A DNA stretch of 64,000 nt from Flavobacteriaceae bacterium S0862. Lineage in GTDB: Bacteria; Bacteroidota; Bacteroidia; Flavobacteriales; Flavobacteriaceae. The DNA lies in contig JALKAW010000003.1 in NCBI GenBank assembly GCA_023015825.1, positions 1 through 64,000 on the forward strand, in the 5' to 3' direction. Below are positions 1 to 9,481 of the stretch, piece by piece (positions within the stretch are counted from its first letter, which is position 1; each line of letters begins with the position of its first letter). The notes beneath the pieces were generated by a model. That model was not told the origin of the DNA, did not search any database, and saw only the letters and a program-made list of their open reading frames with translations. The position numbers and the translations under genes are program-made.

Positions 1-3000
1 CTATCTAATTTAATAGTAACATCACCTTCACAATTATCTTTTCCAGTGATATCACCATTATCAATATGACTTTGCGGATCAGGAAGCGTAGATTGATCTA
101 TGTTACATCCCATATCAAAAGTATTGTTGATGATACCTGTCACTATTGGTGCAGTAGTATCTTGAACAGTAATAGTTTGTGTTAAGGTTGTTGTATTACC
201 ACAGATGTCTTTTGCTGTCCATGTTCTATATAATGTGTAGTTATTAATACAATCACCATCTTCTCTTCGCTCACCTAAATAAACAGCGTCAACAGTATCA
301 TCACAATTGTCGGTAGCCGTAGCTTGCCCAACCGTTGGTACTTTATCACATTCAGCTATTTCATCTTTAGGGATGATAAGCACTGGAGGTGTTGTGTCAT
401 TCACGTTAATAGTTTGTGAGACACTTGATTGGTTACCACATGTGTCAACAAAAGTCCAAGTACGCACCATTGTAAACTGATTATCACAACTTCCTGGAGT
501 GATAACAGCCGTTGGACTAACGGTAATGTCTCCATTACAGTTATCAGTTGCTGTTAAATCTAGAGGAGGTGGTACATCATCGGCACATTGTACAGTTACA
601 TCTGCAGGTGCTGCAGGTGCCACTGGTGGTGTGGTATCATCCACATTAATGGTTTGTGACACACTTGATTGATTACCACATGAATCAACAAATGTCCAAG
701 TACGCACCATTTTAAACTGATTATCACAATTACCAGGAGTGATAACAGCCGTTGGGCTAACGGTAATGTCTCCATTACAGTTATCAGTTGCTGTTAAATC
801 TAGAGGAGGTGGTACATCATCGGCACATTGTACAGTCACATCTGCAGGTGCTGCAGGTGCCACTGGTGGTGTGGTATCATCCACATTAATGGTTTGTGAC
901 ACACTTGATTGATTACCACATGCATCAACAAATGTCCAAGTACGAACCATTTTAAACTGATTATCACAACTTCCCGGAGTGATAACAGCCGTTGGACTAA
1001 CGGTAATGTCTCCATTACAGTTATCAGTTGCTGTTAAATCCACTGGCGCAGGAACATCATCAGCACATTGTACAGTCACATCTGCAGGGGCTGCAGGTGC
1101 TACAGGTGGTGTTGTATCATTAACGTTAATGGTTTGTGAAACACTTGACTGGTAGCCCTTACTATCAATAAAAGTCCATGTACGAACCATTTTAAACTGA
1201 TTATCACAACTTCCTGGAGTGATAACAGCAGATGGGCTAACGGTAATATCTCCATCACATTTATCAGTTGCTGTTAAATCCACTGGCGCAGGAACATCAT
1301 CAGCACATTGTACAGTGACATCTGTAGGTGGTGCAGGAGCAACAGGTGGTTCTTCTCTCACTTTTATTGTCTGCGAAGTTTTTGTGTCGTTACCACATTC
1401 ATCTGTAAATGTCCATGTACGTATAATGTCATAATTATTATCATCAATTCCTGGCACTATTTCTTCTGACAGGACTCCAGCTATATTAGCATTGTCAACA
1501 AAATCGATAGTCAAGTCATACAGCCCAAGAGCATCTATTCCTGCAAAAGGATCAAAAGAAGTAAACAAGCCTTCCAATATACAACTCTGATTACCCGAAA
1601 GGAGATCGGCTTCAATATCAGCTTGAGCAATGCCACATTCGCTTGCAAGTTGAACAATAATTGCATTTGAAAATAGTCCGCCGCTAGGGTTATATGAAAA
1701 TACAGTTGGACCCCAACCATAAGAACCACTAGGAAACCCAAAATTGACAAAATTATTTCTTAAAAGGTTAATAAGTGGTTGATAATTGTCATAAATGATA
1801 AATCTATCATCCAGATACTCAAAACTTAAATTAAAACCTTCACCATTTATTGAGGTGTAGCTTGCACAGACGTTTGCAATTTTTATACCTTCAACAATTA
1901 GAGGAATACTATAGCCATTGCAATTTTGAACAAAACTACTTAAGCAATTGTCTATTGCTACAAATTCTTTTGCTGGTGGTATCTCTTCACCACACTCCAG
2001 AGTTATATCCGCTGGTGCAGCAGGTGCATTTGGTCCTGTTTCATCATTTACGTTAATTGTTTGTGACACACTCGATGCGTTACCACACTTATCTGTAAAG
2101 GTCCATGTACGTATTAGTGTGAAGTTGTTTTCACAAGTACCAGGTATAATCTCTTCGTTAAGTTTTCCTTCTACAATATTGCCATCAGGGATACCATTAG
2201 ACACATCATACAAACCTAATTCTGCTACCCCTGCTAACGGGTCAAAAGCTGTTCCTGTAAACAATCGTTCCATTATACAGCTCTTATCGCCTAAAAGGAG
2301 ATCGGCTTCAATATCAGCTTGAGCAATACCACATTCGCTTGCAAGTTGCAAAATTGGCGCATAAGAAAACAGGTCAGAGCTGCTAGAGTATATGGATACA
2401 ACAGTTGGACCCCAACTAGAACCTTGATTAGGAAACCCAAAATTGAGGTAATTATTTATTATAACGTCTCTAACTGCATTATAATCATCACTTTCTGTTG
2501 GTATAAAATTATCGTTAACATATTCAAAAAACAATCTAAACCCTCTACCATTTATTGTGGTGTAGCTAGCGCATACATAGGCAATTGTTAGGCCATCTAC
2601 TACAAGAGGAAGCCTATAACCATCACAATCTTTCAAAATACCACCAGAACAATTGTCTATTGCTATTAACGCTTCTGGTAATGGAATATCTGTCTCACAC
2701 TGTACGGTAATTTCTGAAGGTGCTGCGGGAGGCACTGGAGCTGTTTCATCATTTACATTTATTGTTTGTGAGATACTTGATGAGTTGCCACAACTATTTG
2801 TAAAGGTCCAAGTACGTACCTCTGTGTAGTTGTTAGGACAGTCACCATATATAATCTTTGTTGTTGGACTTACTGTGATCTCACCGTCATTATTATCAAT
2901 AGCTGTTAAATCTTCAAGTGGAGGTATATCATCTTCACATTGTACATTGAGATCTGCAGGAGGTGTTGGTGCTAAAGGTGGTGAACTAACAAAACTATCA

Positions 3001-3887
3001 TCTTCGGTATCAATAAGACCATCACAATCATTGTCTAAACCATCACAGATTTCAGGAGCACCTGGAAAAATTGTAGCATCAGTATCATTACAGTCTCCTT
3101 CACATTCTGTATAACCGTCTCCATCGTCATCTGTTAAATCACTTGGGTCAGGACTTATACATAAATTTGTAAACCGAACAAGAGATAAATCTTGATTGGC
3201 CACATAACTTAAATAATTAGAAGCATCTTCTAGTTGAGAAATACCTACATTGTTACGTAAACTTGCTGGATCAAAAAAATATTCAACGCGATCTGGACCA
3301 ACAATATCATCGGTATCGTCAGCAAATCCATCTACTATTAATGCATTAGGAAAATCTGAAACTGGATTTTGGTCCACAGGAATATTTCCTCCATTTTGCA
3401 GTGGAATTTCACCAGAGCCTGTAAACATAACTGAGTATATCTCGGCTACACCGTTTAATACATCGTTATCATTATCTGAGTAAGCATATAAACCATCTCC
3501 ATTAGTTGCTAAATTAAAGTCGCCACTAGTAGCAGTTGCTTCTGCAGTACCACAAGAACCGCCACTAGAGCAAGTTACAGAAAAGGTGTTTATGCTTATT
3601 TCCTTTATAAAGACGACATCTCCTTTTGTTAAAACTCCTGAGGTGTATTTAATAACTCCTTCACCTGTAGGTGCTCCATTAAAGGTAAAAGCATTGCTAG
3701 TATCGCTGTATTCATTATCTGTAAAATATATGGTTTGTCCACTTGGGATATCTTCAGTGGCTACAAAAGTAAAACCATCATTTGATGTTCCTGCAGATAA
3801 ATGATTCATTCCTATAACTACTACTTTTTGAGAAAAAGAAAGTTGCGTTATTAAAAAGAGAAAACATAAAAGAGTAATTTTTTTCAT
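1..3887 (-). CDS. Giant secreted multi-repeat adhesin-like protein, 3' end outside the window
   Basis: At least 1295 residues are open from an ATG at 3887 to the window edge, so the C-terminus is missing. The protein starts with a signal peptide (MKKITLLCFLFL, cleavage near SFS-QK), then a roughly 230-residue N-terminal domain. Next comes a Cys/Asp-rich MopE-type metal-binding motif (about residues 250-292, with CEGDCND and CDGLDNDCDG). At least eight HYR/Ig-like units of about 80 residues follow, each with a start like VQCADD and an end like RTWTF.D.CGN..SQTI.V.D. Two of these units carry an inserted second domain. The architecture is that of a calcium- or metal-stabilised surface adhesin; a T9SS sorting domain would be expected beyond the edge but cannot be seen. 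It is the last gene of an operon with three collar-domain proteins, starting 11 bp after the previous stop. The exact ligand is unknown. Confidence 0.85.
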   Translation of the reverse strand, partial: MKKITLLCFLFLITQLSFSQKVVVIGMNHLSAGTSNDGFTFVATEDIPSGQTIYFTDNEYSDTSNAFTFNGAPTGEGVIKYTSGVLTKGDVVFIKEISINTFSVTCSSGGSCGTAEATATSGDFNLATNGDGLYAYSDNDNDVLNGVAEIYSVMFTGSGEIPLQNGGNIPVDQNPVSDFPNALIVDGFADDTDDIVGPDRVEYFFDPASLRNNVGISQLEDASNYLSYVANQDLSLVRFTNLCISPDPSDLTDDDGDGYTECEGDCNDTDATIFPGAPEICDGLDNDCDGLIDTEDDSFVSSPPLAPTPPADLNVQCEDDIPPLEDLTAIDNNDGEITVSPTTKIIYGDCPNNYTEVRTWTFTNSCGNSSSISQTINVNDETAPVPPAAPSEITVQCETDIPLPEALIAIDNCSGGILKDCDGYRLPLVVDGLTIAYVCASYTTINGRGFRLFFEYVNDNFIPTESDDYNAVRDVIINNYLNFGFPNQGSSWGPTVVSIYSSSSDLFSYAPILQLASECGIAQADIEADLLLGDKSCIMERLFTGTAFDPLAGVAELGLYDVSNGIPDGNIVEGKLNEEIIPGTCENNFTLIRTWTFTDKCGNASSVSQTINVNDETGPNAPAAPADITLECGEEIPPAKEFVAIDNCLSSFVQNCNGYSIPLIVEGIKIANVCASYTSINGEGFNLSFEYLDDRFIIYDNYQPLINLLRNNFVNFGFPSGSYGWGPTVFSYNPSGGLFSNAIIVQLASECGIAQADIEADLLSGNQSCILEGLFTSFDPFAGIDALGLYDLTIDFVDNANIAGVLSEEIVPGIDDNNYDIIRTWTFTDECGNDTKTSQTIKVREEPPVAPAPPTDVTVQCADDVPAPVDLTATDKCDGDITVSPSAVITPGSCDNQFKMVRTWTFIDSKGYQSSVSQTINVNDTTPPVAPAAPADVTVQCADDVPAPVDLTATDNCNGDITVSPTAVITPGSCDNQFKMVRTWTFVDACGNQSSVSQTINVDDTTPPVAPAAPADVTVQCADDVPPPLDLTATDNCNGDITVSPTAVITPGNCDNQFKMVRTWTFVDSCGNQSSVSQTINVDDTTPPVAPAAPADVTVQCADDVPPPLDLTATDNCNGDITVSPTAVITPGSCDNQFTMVRTWTFVDTCGNQSSVSQTINVNDTTPPVLIIPKDEIAECDKVPTVGQATATDNCDDTVDAVYLGERREDGDCINNYTLYRTWTAKDICGNTTTLTQTITVQDTTAPIVTGIINNTFDMGCNIDQSTLPDPQSHIDNGDITGKDNCEGDVTIKLD
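406..1365 (-). repeat. Four 240-bp in-frame tandem repeats inside the adhesin gene
   Basis: The sequence repeats with a period of exactly 240 bp (80 codons); landmark words recur near 406, 646, 886 and 1126. Bases 541-660 and 781-900 differ at one position in 120. Each unit encodes one HYR/Ig-like domain. The near-identity at DNA level indicates recent duplication or gene conversion, and copy number may vary between strains or be mis-assembled. Confidence 0.9.
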
Positions 3888-3898
3888 ATTGCAATTGT

Positions 3899-4471
3899 TT
3901 AATTTCTAGAAGGAAATGTGCCGGATAAAGCAATTATATAGTTTACTACCTGATAAGGTTGCATGTTGTTTATTGCTTGATTATTACCAGTATTTAAAAC
4001 TGTTCCTCCAGTTAACGTTTCATTAGGTGTAGCTGTAGTAGCAAATGCTCCAATATGTGAGGCAATGATACCAGCTGTAGAGGCTAAAAGGTTACCAGAT
4101 TGAGAGGTAACAGCGATTAAAGCATTGTGGTTGTGTGAGGGCATTTGTTGTACTGTTAAATAGTTAATTTCAGCACCACTTTTTTGTCCTTGTCTATACA
4201 ATGTTCCTGTATGCATAGGTGCACGCCCACGAAAATCTGGTAGAGCAAATGTTGTACGTCCATCACCGCCATACGTAGTCCCTAAAAGAGAATATAAGGC
4301 CTGGTTTGCAAGTATAGGTAATATTTGTCCATCACAGAAAGCCCAACCTCTAGGGGCGAAATTTCCTGCGAACATTCTTATTTCTCCAATCATTGGCGTT
4401 TGAGCCAGTAATTCATTAATACTCCCTATTGACATGAGAGCAATACATATAATTGTTATTTGTTTTTTCAT
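3899..4471 (-). CDS. Secreted phage tail collar domain protein (microcystin-dependent-protein-like)
   Basis: 190 residues. A signal peptide (residues 1-23, ending LLAQ) precedes a tail-collar fold recognisable by IGEIRMFAGNFAPRGWAFCDGQ, TYGGDGRTTFALPDFRGR and a late MQPYQVVNYIIAL motif. Collar-domain proteins of this size occur outside phages as MdpB-like proteins. The gene is third of three paralogues transcribed together, 12 bp from its upstream neighbour and 11 bp before the giant adhesin. With signal peptides and no other phage genes nearby, a role in an exported surface structure is more likely than a prophage remnant. The function is inferred. Confidence 0.85.
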   Translation of the reverse strand: MKKQITIICIALMSIGSINELLAQTPMIGEIRMFAGNFAPRGWAFCDGQILPILANQALYSLLGTTYGGDGRTTFALPDFRGRAPMHTGTLYRQGQKSGAEINYLTVQQMPSHNHNALIAVTSQSGNLLASTAGIIASHIGAFATTATPNETLTGGTVLNTGNNQAINNMQPYQVVNYIIALSGTFPSRN

Positions 4472-4483
4472 AATCTTTAAAAT

Positions 4484-5065
4484 TTAACTTCGTGATGGAT
4501 AAGTACCAGTTAAGGCGATTATATAGCGTACTACTATATAGGGCTGCATATTATTAACTGGTTGATTTTGTCCAGTAGTAGATGTATTTACACCACCTAA
4601 TTGACCAGTTGATGCTTCATTTGAAAAAGCATTGTCGTGTGAGGAAAGTATACCTGTTGATTCAACTTCCTCTCCTTTTGAGGTATTTACTTTTACCGAT
4701 AACCCATGATTATGTGCAGGCAATTGAGCGCTTGTTAAAGTATTAGTTTCTGTACCCAATTTTTCACCTAATTTAATACTTGATAAACCCGGTCCTCTAC
4801 CAGGTCCAATTACTATTCTGCCTTGTATATTTGGTAAACCAAAAGTAGTTCGACCATCACCTCCGTAAGTTGTTCCTAAAATGGAGAATAACGCTGTGTT
4901 TTCAGCAATAGGCAATAAATTACCATCGCAAAAAGCCCAACCTCTAGGGGCGTAATTTCCTGCAAATATTCTAATTTCCCCTAAAAAAGCGTCTTGAGCT
5001 TGAGAACTATTAATATTTATTAATGATATTAAAGCGATTGTTAATATTGTAATATTTTTTTTCAT
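4484..5065 (-). CDS. Secreted phage tail collar domain protein
   Basis: 193 residues, second of three tandem paralogues. The signal peptide ends at SSQAQ. The collar core is clear: LGEIRIFAGNYAPRGWAFCDGN near residues 29-50, TYGGDGRTTFGLPN near 70-83, the LPAHNHG motif typical of the family, and a C-terminal NNMQPYIVVRYIIALTGTYPSR. It differs from its neighbours mainly in the central loop, as expected if the variable region contacts different partners. It lies 10 bp downstream of the first paralogue. The biochemical role is unknown. Confidence 0.85.
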   Translation of the reverse strand: MKKNITILTIALISLININSSQAQDAFLGEIRIFAGNYAPRGWAFCDGNLLPIAENTALFSILGTTYGGDGRTTFGLPNIQGRIVIGPGRGPGLSSIKLGEKLGTETNTLTSAQLPAHNHGLSVKVNTSKGEEVESTGILSSHDNAFSNEASTGQLGGVNTSTTGQNQPVNNMQPYIVVRYIIALTGTYPSRS

Positions 5066-5075
5066 GGTTTAATGT

Positions 5076-5663
5076 TTAATTACGTGAAGGATAAACACCT
5101 ACTAGAGCAATGATGTAATGAATTGCAATAGAAGGTTGATGATTGTTTATAGATTGACCATTTCCAGTATTTGACATACTCAAACCACTTAAATTTTGTA
5201 ATTGAGTTGGATTTTCAGAAAAAGCGCCACGATGTGAGGCTAAAAATCCTGTTGGATCAGCTTGAGTTCCTAATAGGGTATTAACTGCAATGGTTAATTG
5301 ATGGTTATGTGATGGAAGTTGAGTAACAGTTAAGGTATTAGTTTCAGTTCCACCTTTAGAACCAAGATTTCTATTCGTTAACCCTGGACCATTTCCCTCA
5401 TGAATTGGTACTCTACCTCTTAAGTCGGGTAAGCCAAAAGTAGTACGTCCATCACCACCGTAGATTGTTCCTAAAATTGAAAATAAGGCGTCATTTTGAC
5501 TTACATCTAGTAATTGACCTTCACAAAAGGCCCAACCTCTAGGAGGGAAATTTCCTGCAAACATTCTAATTTCTCCGATAAAAGCCTCATCTTGAGAGTG
5601 CACATTGATTGTGCTGCACAATGACATAAGCACAATGCTTAGAATTGTAATTTGTTTTTTCAT
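5076..5663 (-). CDS. Secreted phage tail collar domain protein, first gene of the operon
   Basis: 195 residues from the ATG at 5663; an in-frame ATG nine codons earlier would put charged residues before the signal peptide MKKQITILSIVLM, so it is not preferred. The collar motifs are IGEIRMFAGNFPPRGWAFCEGQ, YGGDGRTTFGLPDLRGR, LPSHNHQ and NNHQPSIAIHYIIAL. It opens a four-gene minus-strand operon that ends in the giant adhesin. The three collar proteins share the same frame of conserved residues and probably arose by tandem duplication. Confidence 0.85.
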   Translation of the reverse strand: MKKQITILSIVLMSLCSTINVHSQDEAFIGEIRMFAGNFPPRGWAFCEGQLLDVSQNDALFSILGTIYGGDGRTTFGLPDLRGRVPIHEGNGPGLTNRNLGSKGGTETNTLTVTQLPSHNHQLTIAVNTLLGTQADPTGFLASHRGAFSENPTQLQNLSGLSMSNTGNGQSINNHQPSIAIHYIIALVGVYPSRN

Positions 5664-5981
5664 ATGGTTGATTTTAATGATTAAAACCAAACATGAAATA
5701 AGTATGTTCTAAATAGATTTTGTGGCTGATATTACTTGCTATTAACAACCATTTAAAATGAAATTTCACTTAAGTTAAGCTATGAATTAGGGAGTAATTA
5801 ACTTAACTAAGTAGGTGAATGTACAAAAAAATTGGACAAACTGTTGAATTTTCTGTCAAGTGTTAAAATTTTTGTTAAATGGGATATTAAAGTAGTAATT
5901 AACTTACATAGTGTAAGTGTATATTAACTTGGGTATTTAATGTTTTGATTTTGAGGATTACACAATTGCTCGCAATGACAG
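5664..5981. other. Intergenic region upstream of the collar/adhesin operon
   Basis: 318 bp without a credible gene. It must hold the promoter of the minus-strand operon, but I see no clean TTTG/TANNTTTG pair. No hairpin stands out. Confidence 0.5.
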
Positions 5982-8645
5982 TTAATTGTTATTAGTGCTG
6001 TCTTTTTTCTTCTTACGGTTTTTAAGTAAATTACCCAAAATGCCTTTTACAGCATCTTCGGTTTTGATTTTTGTAGAATCGCTTTTAGTGATTGTGCTGT
6101 CTTTCTTGTTTTGAGTGTTCGCTTTTGTGGTATCCGTTGATTTTTTCTTGTTGTTTAAAACGCCATCTAATAAATCTTTTAACTTGTCTTTGCCAGCATT
6201 CAACAATTTTTGTTTTTCAATTTCAATAAGTTGCTTGGTTAAATTTGAAATGCCACTAGTTAAATCGGTTGATACTTGTGGACTAGTATAGGTACCAGAA
6301 ATATTTGCCGTGACAGGAATGGTTATTTTGTTAACCTCGTTATCGTTAATTCTCCCAATTAATCTATTAACCTCTCCACCTAAATATTTAGCAGGCACAT
6401 TAAGTACGGCTTTGTAATTTAAAGATTTATCAAAACCATGTGAACCAGACACTTGAAAGTCGATATCTTGATATGTTACATTAAATGGTTTTACATGTAC
6501 CAAACCGTTTTCAAAAGATAAGTTGGTTTTTAAATCGTCTAGGTTAAGTTTTTCAAAATCAATAAAATTTAAGTTTTCTTGTAATTCCCCTAGCACTTGT
6601 AATTTCTCTGAATTTACAGAACTTACAAAAAGCTGCGCAAAGGTGTTTCCTGAGATTGATGCTAATTCGGGAGTAAATGACTGGTTTAAATTGCCTTTTA
6701 AGTTGATGGTCGAGTTTAATTTACCTTGTAATGCAGTAGCAATAGGTGCTAAACTTTGAAACAACTCTAAACCGTTAAACGACTTTGCGATATCAAAATT
6801 ATCGACTCCTAGGTTAATATTAAATGTTGGTGTTGCTTCTTGGGTCGATACATTTCCAGTAATTGCTAAAATACCTTCAAATAGCTTTGAGGTTAAGCCT
6901 TTTAAATTGGCTTGTTGATTATTAATAGCTAACGCACCACTTACGTCTTTTAAATTAAGATTGTCATAAATAACAGTATTGACATCAGCCGTGATATTGC
7001 AATCTAAAAACTCAGGGATTTTGAGCGATTCTGTATTAGCCGTTGTTTTGTTTTCTTCGGCAGTGTCATCTTGAGCGACCATAAAATCGTTCACTGCAAA
7101 TATGTTTGACTTTACTTTAAAATCCCCTTGCAATTTATTTTTCTGCATTAAAAAACCAATGAGGTTTTTAATAGTTCCAGTGGCATTAATGTCACTTTCG
7201 CCTGTTTTAGCAGCAAAATTGTTTAGCGAAATGGTTCCTGGCTTAAAAGTTAAATCTGCTTTTGAAATATGAATTGGATTTACAATATCTTCCGAAGAGA
7301 AAATAAAATCGGTAATGCTTACGGAGCCATTATTTTTTATTCGATTATACGAATTAGTTTCAATGGCATTCATATCAAAAGAGGTGTTTAGTTTCCCTTT
7401 TAAAATACCGCTAAGCTCTTTGTCAAGCTCAATTGGGTAGGCTTTTGATATGTTGGCAAGATTAAGAGTTCCTTCTAAATTGGCATTGACTTGCGTGTTA
7501 TCTCCTAAGTTCTTGAAAACAGCTGACGATTTAAAAACATCTTGGTCTATTTTAAAATTGAGCATATTTAAATCAACATAGGTGTCGTCTGGATTACCGT
7601 TATCATTTTTAACTGTTGCATTAATGTTTATGTTCTCGACGCGTTTAGGAAGATTAGGATACTTAAAAGATGCATTGTCAGACATCATCTTTATATCGAT
7701 AGTTGGAATTGTTTTATCAGTCATTAATCCCTTGATAATGCCTTCAACCTTAAAATAGCCTAAGGTTTCTACATCATTTAAGTTTTTAGCATAACGTTCT
7801 GGCATGACAGCTAAAAAATCTTTAAAAGATGATTCAGGGTTTTTAAAAGAGATATCAATTAATTGCCCTTCGTCTTTGAGTTGTACAAAACCATCAAATT
7901 CTAAAGGTAACTGATTGATAAAACCTTTGTTTTCTTTAAATGTGTAGGTATTGCTTTTTAGGTTTAAATCGATTAGAGCATCTAAAGTCACATGGTTGTT
8001 TTCAAGGTAAGACGTGCTGTCTATGCTTAGACTTACATCAGCTTCAGAGGTAGTATTTAGCTCAGAAACAACATCAGTAAACTTAGCATTTCCAGAGTGG
8101 TTTAAATTGGTGACATACACTGTTGTGTTAGAGCTTTCGTCAATATACGTTAGCGCACTATTATCAATTGTGTAGTCTTCAATGTTAATTTTAAAACCGC
8201 TACTTTCAGCAGAATAAGCACGGGTGTTTTCGTTAGATTCTGTTTTAAAAATATCCCAGTTAGAGCTTCCATTGGTATTTTCTTTTAAGGTCATTAAGGC
8301 TTCATCAATAGAGACGCTTGTAATAGCAATAGGTTCATCTTCTTGGTTTTTAAAAAGCTCTTTTATAGCCATTTTTAAACCAATAGATTTTGCTGTTGTA
8401 AAAACTTCATCCTTAAATGGTTCGTTATTGGTAATGGTAAGATTGTTTATTGTCACTTTGGCATTAGGGAAACTACTAATTAGGCTTAAACTAACATCGT
8501 CAAATTCTACTTTGGCATTAATATTTTTATCAGCATAGTTTTGTACAATAGCATCTATTTTAGATTCCAATACAAAAGGAATTGCCACTAAAATCGCAAC
8601 AAAAATTAGTAATATAATACCGATAATTTTAAATATTTTCTTCAT
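5982..8645 (-). CDS. AsmA-family envelope protein
   Basis: 887 residues from the ATG at 8645 (MKKIFKIIGIILLI); an upstream in-frame ATG at 8684 would put 13 polar residues before the membrane anchor and is less likely. One N-terminal membrane segment (about residues 4-25) is followed by a long beta-rich region with the AsmA-like pattern of repeated domains and a C-terminal domain (FDIAKSFNGLELFQSLAPIATALQGKLNSTINLKG is spread near residues 640-690). A Lys/Thr/Asp-rich low-complexity tail follows. AsmA/TamB-like proteins bridge inner and outer membrane and take part in lipid transport and outer-membrane homeostasis. It stands alone on the minus strand, downstream of the queuosine transporter gene. 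Confidence 0.85.
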   Translation of the reverse strand: MKKIFKIIGIILLIFVAILVAIPFVLESKIDAIVQNYADKNINAKVEFDDVSLSLISSFPNAKVTINNLTITNNEPFKDEVFTTAKSIGLKMAIKELFKNQEDEPIAITSVSIDEALMTLKENTNGSSNWDIFKTESNENTRAYSAESSGFKINIEDYTIDNSALTYIDESSNTTVYVTNLNHSGNAKFTDVVSELNTTSEADVSLSIDSTSYLENNHVTLDALIDLNLKSNTYTFKENKGFINQLPLEFDGFVQLKDEGQLIDISFKNPESSFKDFLAVMPERYAKNLNDVETLGYFKVEGIIKGLMTDKTIPTIDIKMMSDNASFKYPNLPKRVENININATVKNDNGNPDDTYVDLNMLNFKIDQDVFKSSAVFKNLGDNTQVNANLEGTLNLANISKAYPIELDKELSGILKGKLNTSFDMNAIETNSYNRIKNNGSVSITDFIFSSEDIVNPIHISKADLTFKPGTISLNNFAAKTGESDINATGTIKNLIGFLMQKNKLQGDFKVKSNIFAVNDFMVAQDDTAEENKTTANTESLKIPEFLDCNITADVNTVIYDNLNLKDVSGALAINNQQANLKGLTSKLFEGILAITGNVSTQEATPTFNINLGVDNFDIAKSFNGLELFQSLAPIATALQGKLNSTINLKGNLNQSFTPELASISGNTFAQLFVSSVNSEKLQVLGELQENLNFIDFEKLNLDDLKTNLSFENGLVHVKPFNVTYQDIDFQVSGSHGFDKSLNYKAVLNVPAKYLGGEVNRLIGRINDNEVNKITIPVTANISGTYTSPQVSTDLTSGISNLTKQLIEIEKQKLLNAGKDKLKDLLDGVLNNKKKSTDTTKANTQNKKDSTITKSDSTKIKTEDAVKGILGNLLKNRKKKKDSTNNN

Positions 8646-8704
8646 AGATGTAGGCTTGCTTTTATATATACGATAAAAATTCAAAAATAAGTCTTAAAGA
8701 ACTA

Positions 8705-9409
8705 TTAAAGAAGTGAAATCTCCTCGTTTACTTTTAGATTGAAACGTTTTCTAAATAGACACACACCTAAATATAAAAAAGGCGTGTCTAATGCTGCGAC
8801 CATCACTTTAAATAGGAAGCCACTTATTAATAAGCCTTTAAAACTTTCCCATGGTAATACCTCAAAAGTGCATAATAAAGTAAGGATGGAAAAGGTGTCA
8901 ATAAATTGCGAAAACCAAGTGGAAAAATTATTTCGCAGCCATAAATGTCTACCTTTGGTTAGGCGTTTCCAAAAGTGATAAATTTGAATATCGATAAATT
9001 GAGCAAACAAATAAGCAGTCATACTAGCAAATACTGCAATGGCTGATTGCCCAAAGACTTTAGTGAATAGTGCATCATTTACTGGAGAATTATCTATGGC
9101 AGGAACGCTATCTGCCACCAAGATTATTAAAAGCGAAAAAATAGATGCAAAAATCCCAGTAACTACTACTTGGTTGGCACTCTTTTTACCATAAATTTCA
9201 CTTATTAAATCGGTTATTAAAAACGTAATTGGGTAGGGCAAAATACCAACTGAGATTTCAAATAGACTTGCGCCAAAAATTTCTATATCAAAAGGATGCC
9301 AATAAAAAAACTTTTGAAAAATTAAGTTGGAAACGACTAAAGACGTAATAAACAAAGCTCCTAGTAGCATGTATATACGTTGGGCTAGAAGTTTGTCTTT
9401 TTGTGTCAT
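8705..9409 (-). CDS. Queuosine precursor transporter, YhhQ/VUT family
   Basis: 234 residues with about six membrane segments. The family motif YPITFLITDLISEIYGKK is near residues 57-74, and a second conserved stretch with FAQFIDIQIYHFWK is near 135-150. YhhQ proteins import 7-deazaguanine precursors (preQ0/preQ1) for tRNA queuosine synthesis. It is transcribed divergently from folK, with about 70 bp between the starts. Confidence 0.9.
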   Translation of the reverse strand: MTQKDKLLAQRIYMLLGALFITSLVVSNLIFQKFFYWHPFDIEIFGASLFEISVGILPYPITFLITDLISEIYGKKSANQVVVTGIFASIFSLLIILVADSVPAIDNSPVNDALFTKVFGQSAIAVFASMTAYLFAQFIDIQIYHFWKRLTKGRHLWLRNNFSTWFSQFIDTFSILTLLCTFEVLPWESFKGLLISGFLFKVMVAALDTPFLYLGVCLFRKRFNLKVNEEISLL

Positions 9410-9481
9410 TAAAAATTGTGAATAAATACGCTATGTAAATATAAACTAATAAATTTTCTTTTAGTTAATTTGCCATTGCTT

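Noticed and set aside
3899-5663. Prophage fragment because of tail collar domains
   Set aside because: All three proteins carry signal peptides, are followed by an adhesin, and no terminase, capsid or integrase gene is near.
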